From Gracilimonas sp964505215 (lineage in GTDB: Bacteria; Bacteroidota; Rhodothermia; Balneolales; Balneolaceae): DNA of 64,000 bases. Shown here in pieces: positions 26,452 to 35,078 of this stretch. Every line of letters starts with the position of its first letter. Positions within the stretch are counted from its first letter, which is position 1. The notes under the pieces were generated by a model. It was not told where the DNA came from and did no database searches. It saw nothing but the letters and a program-made list of their open reading frames with translations. The position numbers and the translations under genes are program-made. The DNA lies in contig CAZDGU010000001.1 of the NCBI GenBank assembly GCA_964505215.1, positions 124,001 through 188,000 on the forward strand, read 5' to 3'.

Positions 26452-26505
26452 GGACCCATCCTTGTTCCTTCCCTAACGCGCAAGCGCGCCAAAGAAGGAG
26501 GCGCG
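26452..26505 (-). repeat. Short GC-palindromic repeat R5, copy b
   Basis: The inverted counterpart of 2287-2335: GGACCCATCCTTGTTCCTT, then CGCGCAAGCGCGC and AAGGAGG. It lies 40 bases after an R1 copy, as copy a lies about 125 bases after R1 copy A. Confidence 0.6.
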
Positions 26506-26796
26506 TTGTTTTCAGGAGTCAGAATTCAGGACTCGGGATTGCACTGGTTATTATACTCCGTTGCAGAATACCTTATGCTTTTAAAACAACTCATAAACTT
26601 ACTACTGCGTCCTCTTTACTTGCGGCGGTGCTAAGGTTTGGAAAGTTTTTTAGGTGAGCCGGAGCCCCGAAATTCGGGATAAAGCCGAGACAGAGAAAGG
26701 GTCCTGTTAGGATTCGGTGAAGTTGGTGATTTGCAAAGTTTCTCCCTATGGCAATGACCATCACATTAATCTTGAACATCACATCTATCACAGTTT

Positions 26797-26850
26797 GGAA
26801 TGATTTGCGATAGACCGAACGACCGATTTGTGATGAACGATTTATTGGGG
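26797..26850 (+). repeat. Intergenic repeat R4, partial copy c
   Basis: It contains ATGATTTGCGATAGACCGAA followed by CGACCGATTTGTGATG, matching the right end of R4 copy b. The left half of the unit is absent. Confidence 0.65.
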
Positions 26851-26915
26851 TGTGGTTTTTTTGCTTGATTTAACCTTTTTGCCGTGCACCTGGTTTAAAC
26901 TCGTCCTCAAAAGAA

Positions 26916-27173
26916 CATACCGCACCTACGGAGCGGGAACTGCTTAACTTTTTTGGTTTACAAACATACTGCTCTGATGGAGCAGTGCCCGTCCCATCGG
27001 GACGGTATGTTTGTATAAAACTACATAGTTGGCCCCACAACCCTGCCCCGGCGGGGCAGTACCGAACCGAGCCAGACCGCATTATTGTAGTTTTGTAGAG
27101 AACTGTTTTTTACTAATCCTGAAAATCCACAAAATCCCGGCCAATCCCGATTCGAAACCATACACTCCCCACT
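26916..27173 (+). repeat. Intergenic repeat R2, copy b
   Basis: The direct repeat of 25907-26168, differing by scattered substitutions and single-base gaps. It ends about 140 bases before the candidate promoter of the pilin gene. Recombination between copies a and b would delete the 750 bases between them. Confidence 0.85.
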
Positions 27174-27315
27174 ATTCAACCTTCGGCTCCAAACATTAAA
27201 GAAATCTAAACATAACTAAGATTAATCATTCCTATGTTAGACCAACCAACTTATGCATTGGCTCTAAACTAAGGTTTCAGCAAAGGTTAGGACGTTTTAA
27301 TTAAGACTATCTAAC

Positions 27316-27347
27316 TTGGACTACACAAAGAACTTCGATAATTTTTG
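27316..27347 (+). promoter_or_regulatory. Candidate promoter of the major pilin gene
   Basis: TTG (27316-27318), a 20-base spacer and TAATTTTTG (27339-27347) fit the Bacteroidota -33/-7 promoter layout. The predicted transcription start is about 27354, leaving a leader of about 34 bases before the ATG at 27388. A separate promoter and a terminator downstream would give this gene its own transcript. Confidence 0.4.
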
Positions 27348-27387
27348 AACAGAAATTAAACAACCCAACAAACTAAATCTCACGATT

Positions 27388-27903
27388 ATGAAAAATCTAA
27401 AAACAATCCTTTCCGTATTCGCTCTCGCAGCTGTTTTTTCAAGTGCTGCTTTTGCGCAAGTATCAGATAATATCGCAGCCAATGCTGAAGTTACTGCAGG
27501 ACTAACCGTAACTGGCCTTACTGACCTAGAATTTGGGACTGTCACGCGAAACACCCCAAAAACAGTTTTACCAAGTGAAACAGAAGCAGGTAAGTTCGGA
27601 ATTGGTGATGCAAGTAATTTCGATATTTCTTTTGGTACATTACCAACTAATTTGGTAGGTGGAACTACTTCTGCTAATATGCCAATTAGTTTTGGTACAT
27701 CCTCTGCATCTTGGAATACTTCAGATAACCAATCAGGTGCTACTACTTTTGACCCAAATACTGGATTAACTGGTTTAACACCTGGTACTGGTGTTAATGC
27801 TGGAGAAGCGTATGTATGGTTAGGAGGCACAGTGTCGCCAACTTCTTCTCAACCGGCTGATACTTATACCGCAACTATTACTCTTACTATTACTAATAAC
27901 TAA
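27388..27903 (+). CDS. Probable major pilus subunit (DUF4402-like)
   Basis: A 171-aa protein with a clean signal peptide (residues 1-23, ending AFAQ). The mature protein starts VSDNIAANAEVTAGLTVTGL, has DLEFGTV, a long Gly/Ser/Thr-rich middle and the terminal strand DTYTATITLTITNN, the DUF4402 layout. It has no cysteine. It is monocistronic by appearance: a candidate promoter before it, a strong terminator 22 bases after it, then the chaperone gene. Such isolation is typical for the abundant rod subunit of a chaperone-usher fibre, so I propose it as the major subunit. Base composition is visibly more AT-rich than in the usher gene. Confidence 0.75.
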   Translation: MKNLKTILSVFALAAVFSSAAFAQVSDNIAANAEVTAGLTVTGLTDLEFGTVTRNTPKTVLPSETEAGKFGIGDASNFDISFGTLPTNLVGGTTSANMPISFGTSSASWNTSDNQSGATTFDPNTGLTGLTPGTGVNAGEAYVWLGGTVSPTSSQPADTYTATITLTITNN

Positions 27904-27924
27904 GAAGAGTTCTAATTTATTTAA

Positions 27925-27959
27925 GTCTCATTACAGTGTTGTAATGAGACTTTTTTTTT
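27925..27959 (+). terminator. Rho-independent terminator after the pilin gene
   Basis: GTCTCATTAC and GTAATGAGAC form a perfect 10-bp stem with a 6-base loop, followed by nine T residues. It would end most pilin transcripts and let only some read into the chaperone-usher-motor genes. Confidence 0.92.
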
Positions 27960-28045
27960 AAAAAAGTTATACGCCATTTAGTAAATAAGAATTCCTTTTT
28001 TTTTAGTAGTTTAGAGTACTTTTTGCAATTAAAATCCAAATAACA

Positions 28046-28873
28046 ATGAAAAATAAATTCTTCTACCTGCTCTTACTATCGTTGGCCTATAGCTTTCAAG
28101 TAGTTGCCCAAGTAACCATTGCACCAACCAACCTATACATTGATGATAGCAATCGGTTTGGTACTTACATGGTTATTAATGGATCTAATACCCCACAAGA
28201 AATATCTGTTGAATTTATTTATTCTTATAACAAAACGGATTCATTAGGTAATAGAGAATATATATATGATGATGAAGCCTCAGAAAAAGAACATTCTATT
28301 GCTAATAGTGTAAAGGCATTCCCAAAAAACTTTGTTCTACAGCCTAATCAGAGACAGATTGTGAGAATAAGAGTTTCATCTCCTTCAAATACTTCTGATG
28401 GGACTTATTGGAGTAGAATTAAAACTACTTCTATGGCTCAAAGTCCACCGGTAGAGATTGAAGCTGATAATCAAGTATCAGCAAGGATAGGTGTCAAGTT
28501 TGAACAAATAACAAGTTTATTCTACAAGCAGGGAAATGTTACTACTGGTATTGACATTGAAAAAATAAGAACGTCTTTTAGCAATGATAGTCTCATTATA
28601 TATACTGACTATGATAGAGTAGGAAATTCCCCCTTTTTAGGAACAATCACCTCAACTCTTGAATCCTCTTCCGGTGATGTTGTTGCTCAATCGCCTATAT
28701 CAACCACAATTCATATCGGCGGCACGCAACGACATATTATTAAAACTGAAGATATACCAAGTGGAACCTATAAGCTGACTGTAGAATTTGCCACAAATAG
28801 AAGTGATATTTCTCCAGATAACTTAGTTCAAATGCAACCCGTCACCGCAACCACTACTATAACTATCCCCTAA
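28046..28873 (+). CDS. PapD-like periplasmic pilus chaperone
   Basis: A 275-aa protein with a signal peptide (residues 1-22, ending VVAQ) and two Ig-like domains. The first domain carries TIAPTNLYIDDSNRFGTYMV and later FVLQPNQRQIVRIRV, corresponding to the strands and basic residue that hold subunits in PapD-type chaperones. The family caps fibre subunits in the periplasm by donating a strand and hands them to an outer-membrane usher. The usher-like gene starts 2 bases after its stop, and DUF4402-like subunit genes lie just upstream, which supports the role. Divergence from enterobacterial chaperones is large, so exact residues should not be pressed. Confidence 0.78.
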   Translation: MKNKFFYLLLLSLAYSFQVVAQVTIAPTNLYIDDSNRFGTYMVINGSNTPQEISVEFIYSYNKTDSLGNREYIYDDEASEKEHSIANSVKAFPKNFVLQPNQRQIVRIRVSSPSNTSDGTYWSRIKTTSMAQSPPVEIEADNQVSARIGVKFEQITSLFYKQGNVTTGIDIEKIRTSFSNDSLIIYTDYDRVGNSPFLGTITSTLESSSGDVVAQSPISTTIHIGGTQRHIIKTEDIPSGTYKLTVEFATNRSDISPDNLVQMQPVTATTTITIP

Positions 28874-28875
28874 AG

Positions 28876-31863
28876 GTGCTAAACCGTTGGAAATCCTCAA
28901 TATTAACTATATCTGTTGTTATTTTTTGCCTTGGGTTTCCAACTCAAAACCTTAAGGCTCAAGATACCGACGACGACGCTTTTGAGGTATATCTCGACTT
29001 CCGCCATCGCGGTATTATTAATTCGGTAGTTATTTCTTATTACAAAAACGATGAGTTTTACCTACCGGTTTCTGAGCTTTTCTCCCTCTTTAATATAGAC
29101 CATACCGTAAAGGGGCTGGTTATTGACGGCAAGTTTGGTTTAGACAGAATCCCCTACAAGGTTAACGTACAAAACGGCTACATTACGTTTGGTGATGAAC
29201 GCTTTCCCCTGCAAGCCGATGATTATATCATCAAAGAAATTGATACGTACCTGCGTGCCGATGTTTTTTATGAAGCTTTTGATTTAGATTTTTCCATAGA
29301 CTTCAACAATCTTGCGCTTAATCTGGAAACTGAGCAGGAGCTTCCTGCCGTGGCGCAAGCACTCCGCCGGCAAAGAAGGCGCCTGGCCGATGCCAACCGG
29401 TTTCAGCAAGAACAATATGAGCTGAAATACGACCGTGAACGTCCGTTTTTGGACGGTGGATTTGTAGATTATAATCTCTCTGCCAACATTGCCGATAAAA
29501 ACCAGGTATATAATTTCAACACTAATATTGGGATGCAGGTGTATGGCGGGGATTTACAAGGCTCCATTTTTGGCAGTTATTCTGAGAGCTTCACCAACTT
29601 TTCTACCGATAATCTGCGCTGGCGCTACATGTACCGCGATCAGCCCTGGCTCACTAAAATCACCATCGGGCAAACCACTACCGACGGTTTCAGCCGAAAT
29701 GCATACACCGGAATTCGCCTCTCAAACGAGCCGATTGAGCCGCGCCGCCTTTTTGATGAATTTGAAGTACAGGGAAGCACCATTCCACAGTCGGAAGTAG
29801 AGCTGTATATGAATAACGCGCTCATAGATTTCCAACAATCTGACGAGCTGGGCAACTACCGCTTCCTCACTCCCATTACCTACGGCGCCTCCCAGCTGGA
29901 TTTAAAAATTTACGGCCCTACCGGCCAAATTATTGAGCGCTCCGAACGTATTCAGGTTCCCTTTAGCTTTCAACCCGAAGGAATGTTTAATTACACCATT
30001 AATGCGGGGCAGCTGGATAATCCTATTTTTGGCCAAACTTCCCGTAGCATGACCGTACAGGGCAGCGGAGCTTATGGTGTAACCGATTGGCTGACCGCCA
30101 AAGCCGGCGTAGAGTATTATGACGACTTTCACGATGACCTTCCTACTTTTACCACCAGCTTGTCATCACGCATAGCTTCAAACTACATTGTTACGCTCGA
30201 GGCGGCTTCAGAAGCGTATTATCGCGGGTTGATTAACGTGATTTATCCCAACTCGGCCAGCTTTAATTTCGATTATACTCGATTTACCGGCGGCTTTGGC
30301 ATTTACAATCCATCTAACGATGAAGAACGGCTGGTGGCCAGTATTTTTTATCCTTTTAAATTCGGGAATTTGCCGTTTAACATTCGAGCTTCCACATTTT
30401 CCAGAATTCGACCTACAAACTCGTCCACTACGCTTCGGTTAGATGCCAACTCGCGCATCGGAAAGCTGAATGTACGCGTAGGCTACAGCGATCGCTACGC
30501 CGGAAAAATTGATCCCTTCAACCCAACTCTGGCTTCTTATGTAGAAACTTCGGCTACCTACAATATTTCCAGAAACAGAAATATGCCGGCTTATTTACGC
30601 GGAGTCTTTTTGCGGGCACAAATGCGCTATCAGCCCAAGGCTGATCAGGTTGAATCGGCAGAGATAGTAATTTCCAGAAATGTATTTCAGAAAGGAAGAT
30701 TTCAGCTTACTTACGGGCGCAATTTCAATCGTAATTTCAACTCATTGCGGTTCAGTCTGGTTATAGATTTCGATAAAGTACGCTCCAGCACTACCTACAG
30801 CAACATTCATAACAACAATAACTTCACCCAAAACCTCCGTGGCTCCATCGGTTACGACACCAACTACAACAATATGATATTCACCAGTCGCGATCAGGTT
30901 GGGCGTTCCGGAGCGGCTATACAGCTTTTTGTGGATAATAATAACAGCGGAACTTTTGATGAAGGCGATGAGGCCATAGAAAGCAATGCCGTTCGCGTAC
31001 AGCGCTCGGGTGCCACCAGCACCGTTAAAAATGGTGTGCTCTACTACACACAAATGCAGCCCTATTTTTACTACAATATGGAAATGAATAAAAGCCAAAT
31101 TAAAAACCCGATGCTGGTTCCGGAGTTCGAGAATTTTGGCATGATTACCGACCCCAACCGCTTCAAAAAAGTGGAAATACCTTTCTATATGTCCGGAGTG
31201 ATGGAAGGGCTGGTAGAGCGACAGTTTGAGAATGGAAATAAAAAAGGAGTGGCCGGTTTGAAGGTGCTCTTATCGAAAAAAGATGGAGACTTCAGTAAGG
31301 AAATTCGCACTTTCTCGGACGGTAGTTTTTATGATTATGAAATTCCTCCCGGAAAGTACACCCTTGAGGTGGACGGTTCCCAGCTCGATATTCTGAAAAG
31401 TAAGTCGCTGCCGGCCCAAATTGAGTTTGAAGTGAAAGCTATACCTGAAGGAGATTTTATTGAAGGGCTCAGCTTTTTACTGGTTCCGGAAGACTTCCAG
31501 CCGCCTGCCAAAGATAAAATTGATGAGGTTTCTATGGCAGAAGCCATTAAAAATGATGCCTCCATCTTAACATATCAAGAAGAGCTTTCGAAGCGTATTG
31601 ATGAAACACTGCGGCTTATTATTCTGGCGCAAAATGCTTTTTATAACCGGGAAATTAAAAAAGCTCTAACATTGGTAGAACAATCATTAGAAATTTTTGA
31701 AACTGCTCAAGGATATGCTCTAAAAGGTAGTTTATATTACCTTAAGGGCGAGAAAGAAGAAGCACAAAAATACTGGGACTTAGCCGTTCAATTCAATCCT
31801 GATATTTATATTCCTGACATGGAAGTTTTGGATGAAATGATTACAACAGAGCTGTTTGACTAA
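28876..31863 (+). CDS. Usher-like outer-membrane protein with a C-terminal TPR tail
   Basis: A 995-aa protein starting at a GTG 2 bases after the chaperone stop. It has a signal peptide (about 1-29), an N-terminal periplasmic domain (about 33-170, beginning EVYLDFRHRGIINSVVI), a long barrel-like region of alternating strands (about 190-700) and, near 296-360, a plug-like beta domain (VELYMNNALIDFQQSDELGNY). After the barrel come an SdrD/carboxypeptidase-regulatory-like Ig domain (about 769-872) and a helical TPR-like tail (about 899-995, ending FNPDIYIPDMEVL). Ushers form the outer-membrane pore that assembles chaperone-bound subunits. The TPR tail is not part of ordinary ushers and resembles the lipoprotein encoded at 33715-34248. 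The FliF-FliG gene begins at or just after its stop codon. Confidence 0.78.
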   Translation: MLNRWKSSILTISVVIFCLGFPTQNLKAQDTDDDAFEVYLDFRHRGIINSVVISYYKNDEFYLPVSELFSLFNIDHTVKGLVIDGKFGLDRIPYKVNVQNGYITFGDERFPLQADDYIIKEIDTYLRADVFYEAFDLDFSIDFNNLALNLETEQELPAVAQALRRQRRRLADANRFQQEQYELKYDRERPFLDGGFVDYNLSANIADKNQVYNFNTNIGMQVYGGDLQGSIFGSYSESFTNFSTDNLRWRYMYRDQPWLTKITIGQTTTDGFSRNAYTGIRLSNEPIEPRRLFDEFEVQGSTIPQSEVELYMNNALIDFQQSDELGNYRFLTPITYGASQLDLKIYGPTGQIIERSERIQVPFSFQPEGMFNYTINAGQLDNPIFGQTSRSMTVQGSGAYGVTDWLTAKAGVEYYDDFHDDLPTFTTSLSSRIASNYIVTLEAASEAYYRGLINVIYPNSASFNFDYTRFTGGFGIYNPSNDEERLVASIFYPFKFGNLPFNIRASTFSRIRPTNSSTTLRLDANSRIGKLNVRVGYSDRYAGKIDPFNPTLASYVETSATYNISRNRNMPAYLRGVFLRAQMRYQPKADQVESAEIVISRNVFQKGRFQLTYGRNFNRNFNSLRFSLVIDFDKVRSSTTYSNIHNNNNFTQNLRGSIGYDTNYNNMIFTSRDQVGRSGAAIQLFVDNNNSGTFDEGDEAIESNAVRVQRSGATSTVKNGVLYYTQMQPYFYYNMEMNKSQIKNPMLVPEFENFGMITDPNRFKKVEIPFYMSGVMEGLVERQFENGNKKGVAGLKVLLSKKDGDFSKEIRTFSDGSFYDYEIPPGKYTLEVDGSQLDILKSKSLPAQIEFEVKAIPEGDFIEGLSFLLVPEDFQPPAKDKIDEVSMAEAIKNDASILTYQEELSKRIDETLRLIILAQNAFYNREIKKALTLVEQSLEIFETAQGYALKGSLYYLKGEKEEAQKYWDLAVQFNPDIYIPDMEVLDEMITTELFD

Positions 31864-31912
31864 CCGGATGCTGTTGAAAATAATACCGAAAATAGGGTTT
31901 CGTTTTGCATTT

Positions 31913-33718
31913 ATGAACAAAATTAAAAATAGCTTACTCTGCTTTTTTACATACTCTGCGCTTGGGTTATTTTTGATGGTAGGCACCTCTTTTATAACAG
32001 TAAACGCCCAGCCTATCCGGGAAAACGTAACCCGTTCTTTAGAACTCCAGGTAGCTTCTTTAGAGCAAAGTTATGATACCCAAATCATACAAATTCTATC
32101 CAACTACTTTGATCACAGAAAGTTTTTTGTGGATGTGAATATAGATGCAGAGATGGTAAGCGAGGTGTATTCCACTACACAAAACCAGATAAGACGTGCC
32201 CCACAACCTGATATAATGATGCCCGGGCTTCCATTTTTACCGGAAGAAAACCGAGTTACGCGCCAGCTGCAAAGCAGTGCTACCGAAACCGTCATCAATG
32301 AAAACACGGTACGCACACTGCGCATTAAGCAAATTCAGGTAGATGTTTTTGCCGATTCTTCTTTTAGCTCTTCCCAGCTGGGCTTCATGAAGTTAATTGC
32401 CGGAATAGCCGCAAAAACCAATGAAGCCCGAGGCGACAGAATTTCTATTTCTCAGTTAGTAATGCCCAATTTTGGCTTCGACTCTCCCTCACCGGCCGTC
32501 GAAATTAAACAGCCGGAGCCCAAGGGCATGTTTGCCTCTCTGGAACAATATGTGCCCGGGCTGATTCTTCTGATTTTAGTAGCACTGATGCTCCTCATCA
32601 ATCGGTTCACAGATAAACCAAAAGTTGTCTATCCGGAAAATATACAGCGCAATCAGCTTAAAGCCGAAACCGATCCGGCCCCGGTTCATACAAACAATGA
32701 TTCCATAAATACCAAACCTACCGCTGCTCAGAAAGCTCCAGAAAACCCGATTGATCTGTTAACAAATCACTTTTTTAATCGCCCTAAAGAAATTGCCCTA
32801 TTGTTTGAGTACTGGCTGGAAGAAGACGGTTCTTCCGGTGCCAAAAAAGCAGCTGAAGTTGTTTGCAGTGTAGATAAACACGTAATTAAATCTCTAAAAA
32901 GTGAGTTAGAAGAAGAAGATTACCGTGCTATTCTGAACGAAATTAAGCAACTCGCCCCTCAGACCTTCAACGAAAAAATTGCTATAGCGCGAGAGTTTAA
33001 CAGTACCTTTTTATATACCGATATCCATTCATCTTCTTTTGTGAAACACCAACAGCTAAACTTGTTTAAGTTTCTTGCTCACATTACAGATGAGCAAATT
33101 ACACGCCTGCTTGAAGGTGAGAGCAGCATGGTTTCGGCTCTGGTGATAGATTATCTGCCGGAAGACCGTTCAACAAAAGTGTTTGAATTATTAGACCGCG
33201 ACCGTTCCGCCGCAGTAATGCTGGGAATGACTAAACTGAACGCCCTTTCCTATCAGGATCACAAGGAAATTTCATCGCGCCTGTTCGACAAAGCCATGCA
33301 GATTACAGAAGAAGACAGAGAGCAGAAAAGCGGTACCGATCAAATTCTGCCTATTCTGGAAAAACTTCCCGTTGCCGAGCAGGAAACGTACATAGAAGAG
33401 CTGAAAGCTATGGGTTCGCCGGCAGGCAGCATCATCCAAAAACAATTTATTACCATACAGGATATCCCGCAGCTGGATAAAGATCTTCTCCAAGAAGCAC
33501 TTGCGCCTTTGGAAACCCAAACGTTAGTAGCTGCGCTTTCTGATTTAGACTCTAAAATAGCAGATGCTGTGTTATCGGTTCGGCCATCACGCGAGCAGCG
33601 GCTTATTCGCATGGAAATTCAGCAAGGAGAAGAACAAAATGCCGAACTGTCCAATAAGGCCAAAGATGTGCTGATGGGCAACATCCGTCGTGTGGCTAAT
33701 CAATACAGGGGCTTATGA
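31913..33718 (+). CDS. FliF-FliG fusion: ring-building and motor-switch protein
   Basis: A 601-aa protein counted from the ATG at 31913; in-frame TTG (31856) and ATG (31868) starts upstream are possible. Residues 8-31 are a hydrophobic segment, either a signal or an anchor. Residues about 40-190 match the last periplasmic ring-building domain of FliF (VTRSLELQV..., EARGDRISISQLVMPNF). A second membrane helix is at about 214-231. The cytoplasmic part (about 280-601) follows FliG: N-domain-like helices, middle domain (QITRLLEGESSMVSALVIDY) and C-domain (FITIQDIPQLDKDL, SREQRLIRMEI). In flagella FliF forms the MS ring and FliG its torque-receiving rotor. Here they are one chain, FliF's first two ring domains are missing, and the EHPQ motif of the FliG middle domain is replaced by ESSM. 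It overlaps the next gene by 4 bases. Confidence 0.82.
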   Translation: MNKIKNSLLCFFTYSALGLFLMVGTSFITVNAQPIRENVTRSLELQVASLEQSYDTQIIQILSNYFDHRKFFVDVNIDAEMVSEVYSTTQNQIRRAPQPDIMMPGLPFLPEENRVTRQLQSSATETVINENTVRTLRIKQIQVDVFADSSFSSSQLGFMKLIAGIAAKTNEARGDRISISQLVMPNFGFDSPSPAVEIKQPEPKGMFASLEQYVPGLILLILVALMLLINRFTDKPKVVYPENIQRNQLKAETDPAPVHTNNDSINTKPTAAQKAPENPIDLLTNHFFNRPKEIALLFEYWLEEDGSSGAKKAAEVVCSVDKHVIKSLKSELEEEDYRAILNEIKQLAPQTFNEKIAIAREFNSTFLYTDIHSSSFVKHQQLNLFKFLAHITDEQITRLLEGESSMVSALVIDYLPEDRSTKVFELLDRDRSAAVMLGMTKLNALSYQDHKEISSRLFDKAMQITEEDREQKSGTDQILPILEKLPVAEQETYIEELKAMGSPAGSIIQKQFITIQDIPQLDKDLLQEALAPLETQTLVAALSDLDSKIADAVLSVRPSREQRLIRMEIQQGEEQNAELSNKAKDVLMGNIRRVANQYRGL

Positions 33719-34248
33719 AAACACTCGCACTGATATTGACTGCCTCATTATTGATTTTTCTTAGCTTAGGATGCACTTCATCCAAAGAATTATCAGCCAC
33801 GGTCAATCCACCTCAAAAAGAGTTAACCGAAACAGCCGATACCTTATCTGCAGCTGAAGAAAAAGCACGCCAACAAAAAAAGGCCGAAGAAAAGCTTAAA
33901 GCTGAATTAGAAGAAAAATATAAACAGTTGCTCTATAACCGGCATCAAAGCAGAGCTAACGGCTTAACTACTTATTATATACTGGCCCAGCAGCAGTTTT
34001 ATGCACGCCAATATAATAATGCGATGTATTTAATTGAAAAAGCTGCTTCATTTAAAGAAACACCGGATGTAATGGCTTTGCGAGGTAACATATATCTTGC
34101 CTTAGGCCAAAAAGATAAATTTGCACAGGAGTGGAGAAAGGCGCTGGAGCTTGATCCGGACATCCCCATCCCCTCGCTTCCATTCATTACTAATGAGCTG
34201 AAAAATCAAGGCCTTATAAACGATAGTTATAACCGGAATTTTCGTTAG
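33715..34248 (+). CDS. TPR-containing lipoprotein of the motor locus
   Basis: A 177-aa lipoprotein: MKTLALILTASLLIFLSLGC gives a lipobox with Cys20. Residues about 40-78 form a charged coiled coil (EEKARQQKKAEEKLKAELEE), and residues about 90-172 are TPR-like helices ending LDPDIPIPSLPFI. The last region resembles the TPR tail of the usher at 28876-31863 in order, spacing and ending (NPDIYIPDMEVL). Its ATG overlaps the FliF-FliG stop, and MotA follows after 6 bases. A lipoprotein on the outer membrane with a coiled coil could link the inner-membrane ring to the usher across the periplasm; this is my inference from layout. Confidence 0.72.
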   Translation: MKTLALILTASLLIFLSLGCTSSKELSATVNPPQKELTETADTLSAAEEKARQQKKAEEKLKAELEEKYKQLLYNRHQSRANGLTTYYILAQQQFYARQYNNAMYLIEKAASFKETPDVMALRGNIYLALGQKDKFAQEWRKALELDPDIPIPSLPFITNELKNQGLINDSYNRNFR

Positions 34249-34254
34249 AAATAT

Positions 34255-35052
34255 ATGAGAACTTCTCTTTTAAATATCCTTGGTTTTTGTGTTTCGGCGG
34301 TTATACTGGTTTGGGGTGCACTGATAGTTACCGGTGTGACTTATTATAACGTTATTCCCGGCAATCTTGAGTTTTTGAACCTTCCGAGTCTTGCTATCGT
34401 AATTGGCGGTATTTTTGCCAGTGTTTTTATCAGCTATCCTTTTAAAGATGTAATAACAGCCATTGGCCAAAGTTTTCGGCTATTTACATATAGCGGGGTG
34501 ACTGACGAAGTGCTTGCCAACGATGTTAGCATGATTATTGAATGGCAAAAAAGAATGAAAATCAATAAACAAGAAACGGTAAACGAGCTTGCAGCACAGT
34601 ATGAAGGTGAGTTTTTGGGGTACTTGTTTTCCATTTTAGACACCAACTACACTATCCAAGAGCTTAGAGAACTTGGGGAAGCAAACATTGAAGAAAGCTA
34701 CACCCGTCAGCAAAAAATAAATACCATTATACAAAGTATGGGAAAATCTGCACCCGTTTTTGGGATGCTGGGAACACTGTTTGGGTTGATTGTGATTCTT
34801 TCCGGCTTTGATGATACCCAAGCCCTGCTTTCCGGTTTGGCTGCTGCACTTATGACTACTTTGTACGGTATAATTATCGGGAATTTCATTTTCACCCCCA
34901 TGGCCAGTAAAATGAATAACATTGCATCGTTGCAATATTTTCGAGAAAAGCTCTTGCTTGAAGGTGTTTTGCTGATAGAACAGAAAAAAACTACGCTTCA
35001 AATTTATGATACCCTTCAGGCTCGTTTACAGCGTAAAAATCACCAGATTTAA
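34255..35052 (+). CDS. MotA-like stator protein
   Basis: A 265-aa inner-membrane protein with four hydrophobic helices (about residues 7-27, 40-62, 163-185, 198-220) and a cytoplasmic loop between the second and third. The third and fourth helices carry the MotA signatures APVFGMLGTLFGLIVIL and AALMTTLYGIIIGNFIF. In flagella five MotA subunits surround two MotB subunits, and ion flow makes the stator push on FliG. Length and order match MotA better than ExbB or TolQ, which have three helices. The gene lies 6 bases after the lipoprotein gene and 26 bases before MotB. The presence of a FliG-containing partner in the same operon supports a true stator. Confidence 0.85.
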   Translation: MRTSLLNILGFCVSAVILVWGALIVTGVTYYNVIPGNLEFLNLPSLAIVIGGIFASVFISYPFKDVITAIGQSFRLFTYSGVTDEVLANDVSMIIEWQKRMKINKQETVNELAAQYEGEFLGYLFSILDTNYTIQELRELGEANIEESYTRQQKINTIIQSMGKSAPVFGMLGTLFGLIVILSGFDDTQALLSGLAAALMTTLYGIIIGNFIFTPMASKMNNIASLQYFREKLLLEGVLLIEQKKTTLQIYDTLQARLQRKNHQI

Positions 35053-35078
35053 GTTCAATAATTTAATTCTCCTATCCC

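Larger units (their letters stand above)
25867..27387. other. Long intergenic region of repeat modules before the major pilin gene
   Basis: The 1521 bases hold two nearly identical R2 copies in direct orientation (25907-26168 and 26916-27173) with R1 (26228-26412), R5 (26452-26505) and R4 (26797-26850) between them. The last 200 bases are AT-rich and carry the candidate promoter at 27316-27347. Short open frames in the region lie across the repeats, on both strands, with low-complexity products; I do not support any of them as genes. Confidence 0.65.

Noticed and set aside
25867..26657. Several short frames on both strands in the repeat region
   Set aside because: They cover R1, R2 and R5 modules; the same modules occur elsewhere in other frames and with stops, so coding is unlikely.
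25907..27173. Composite transposon between the two R2 copies
   Set aside because: No transposase is encoded between or in the copies, and no terminal target duplication was seen.
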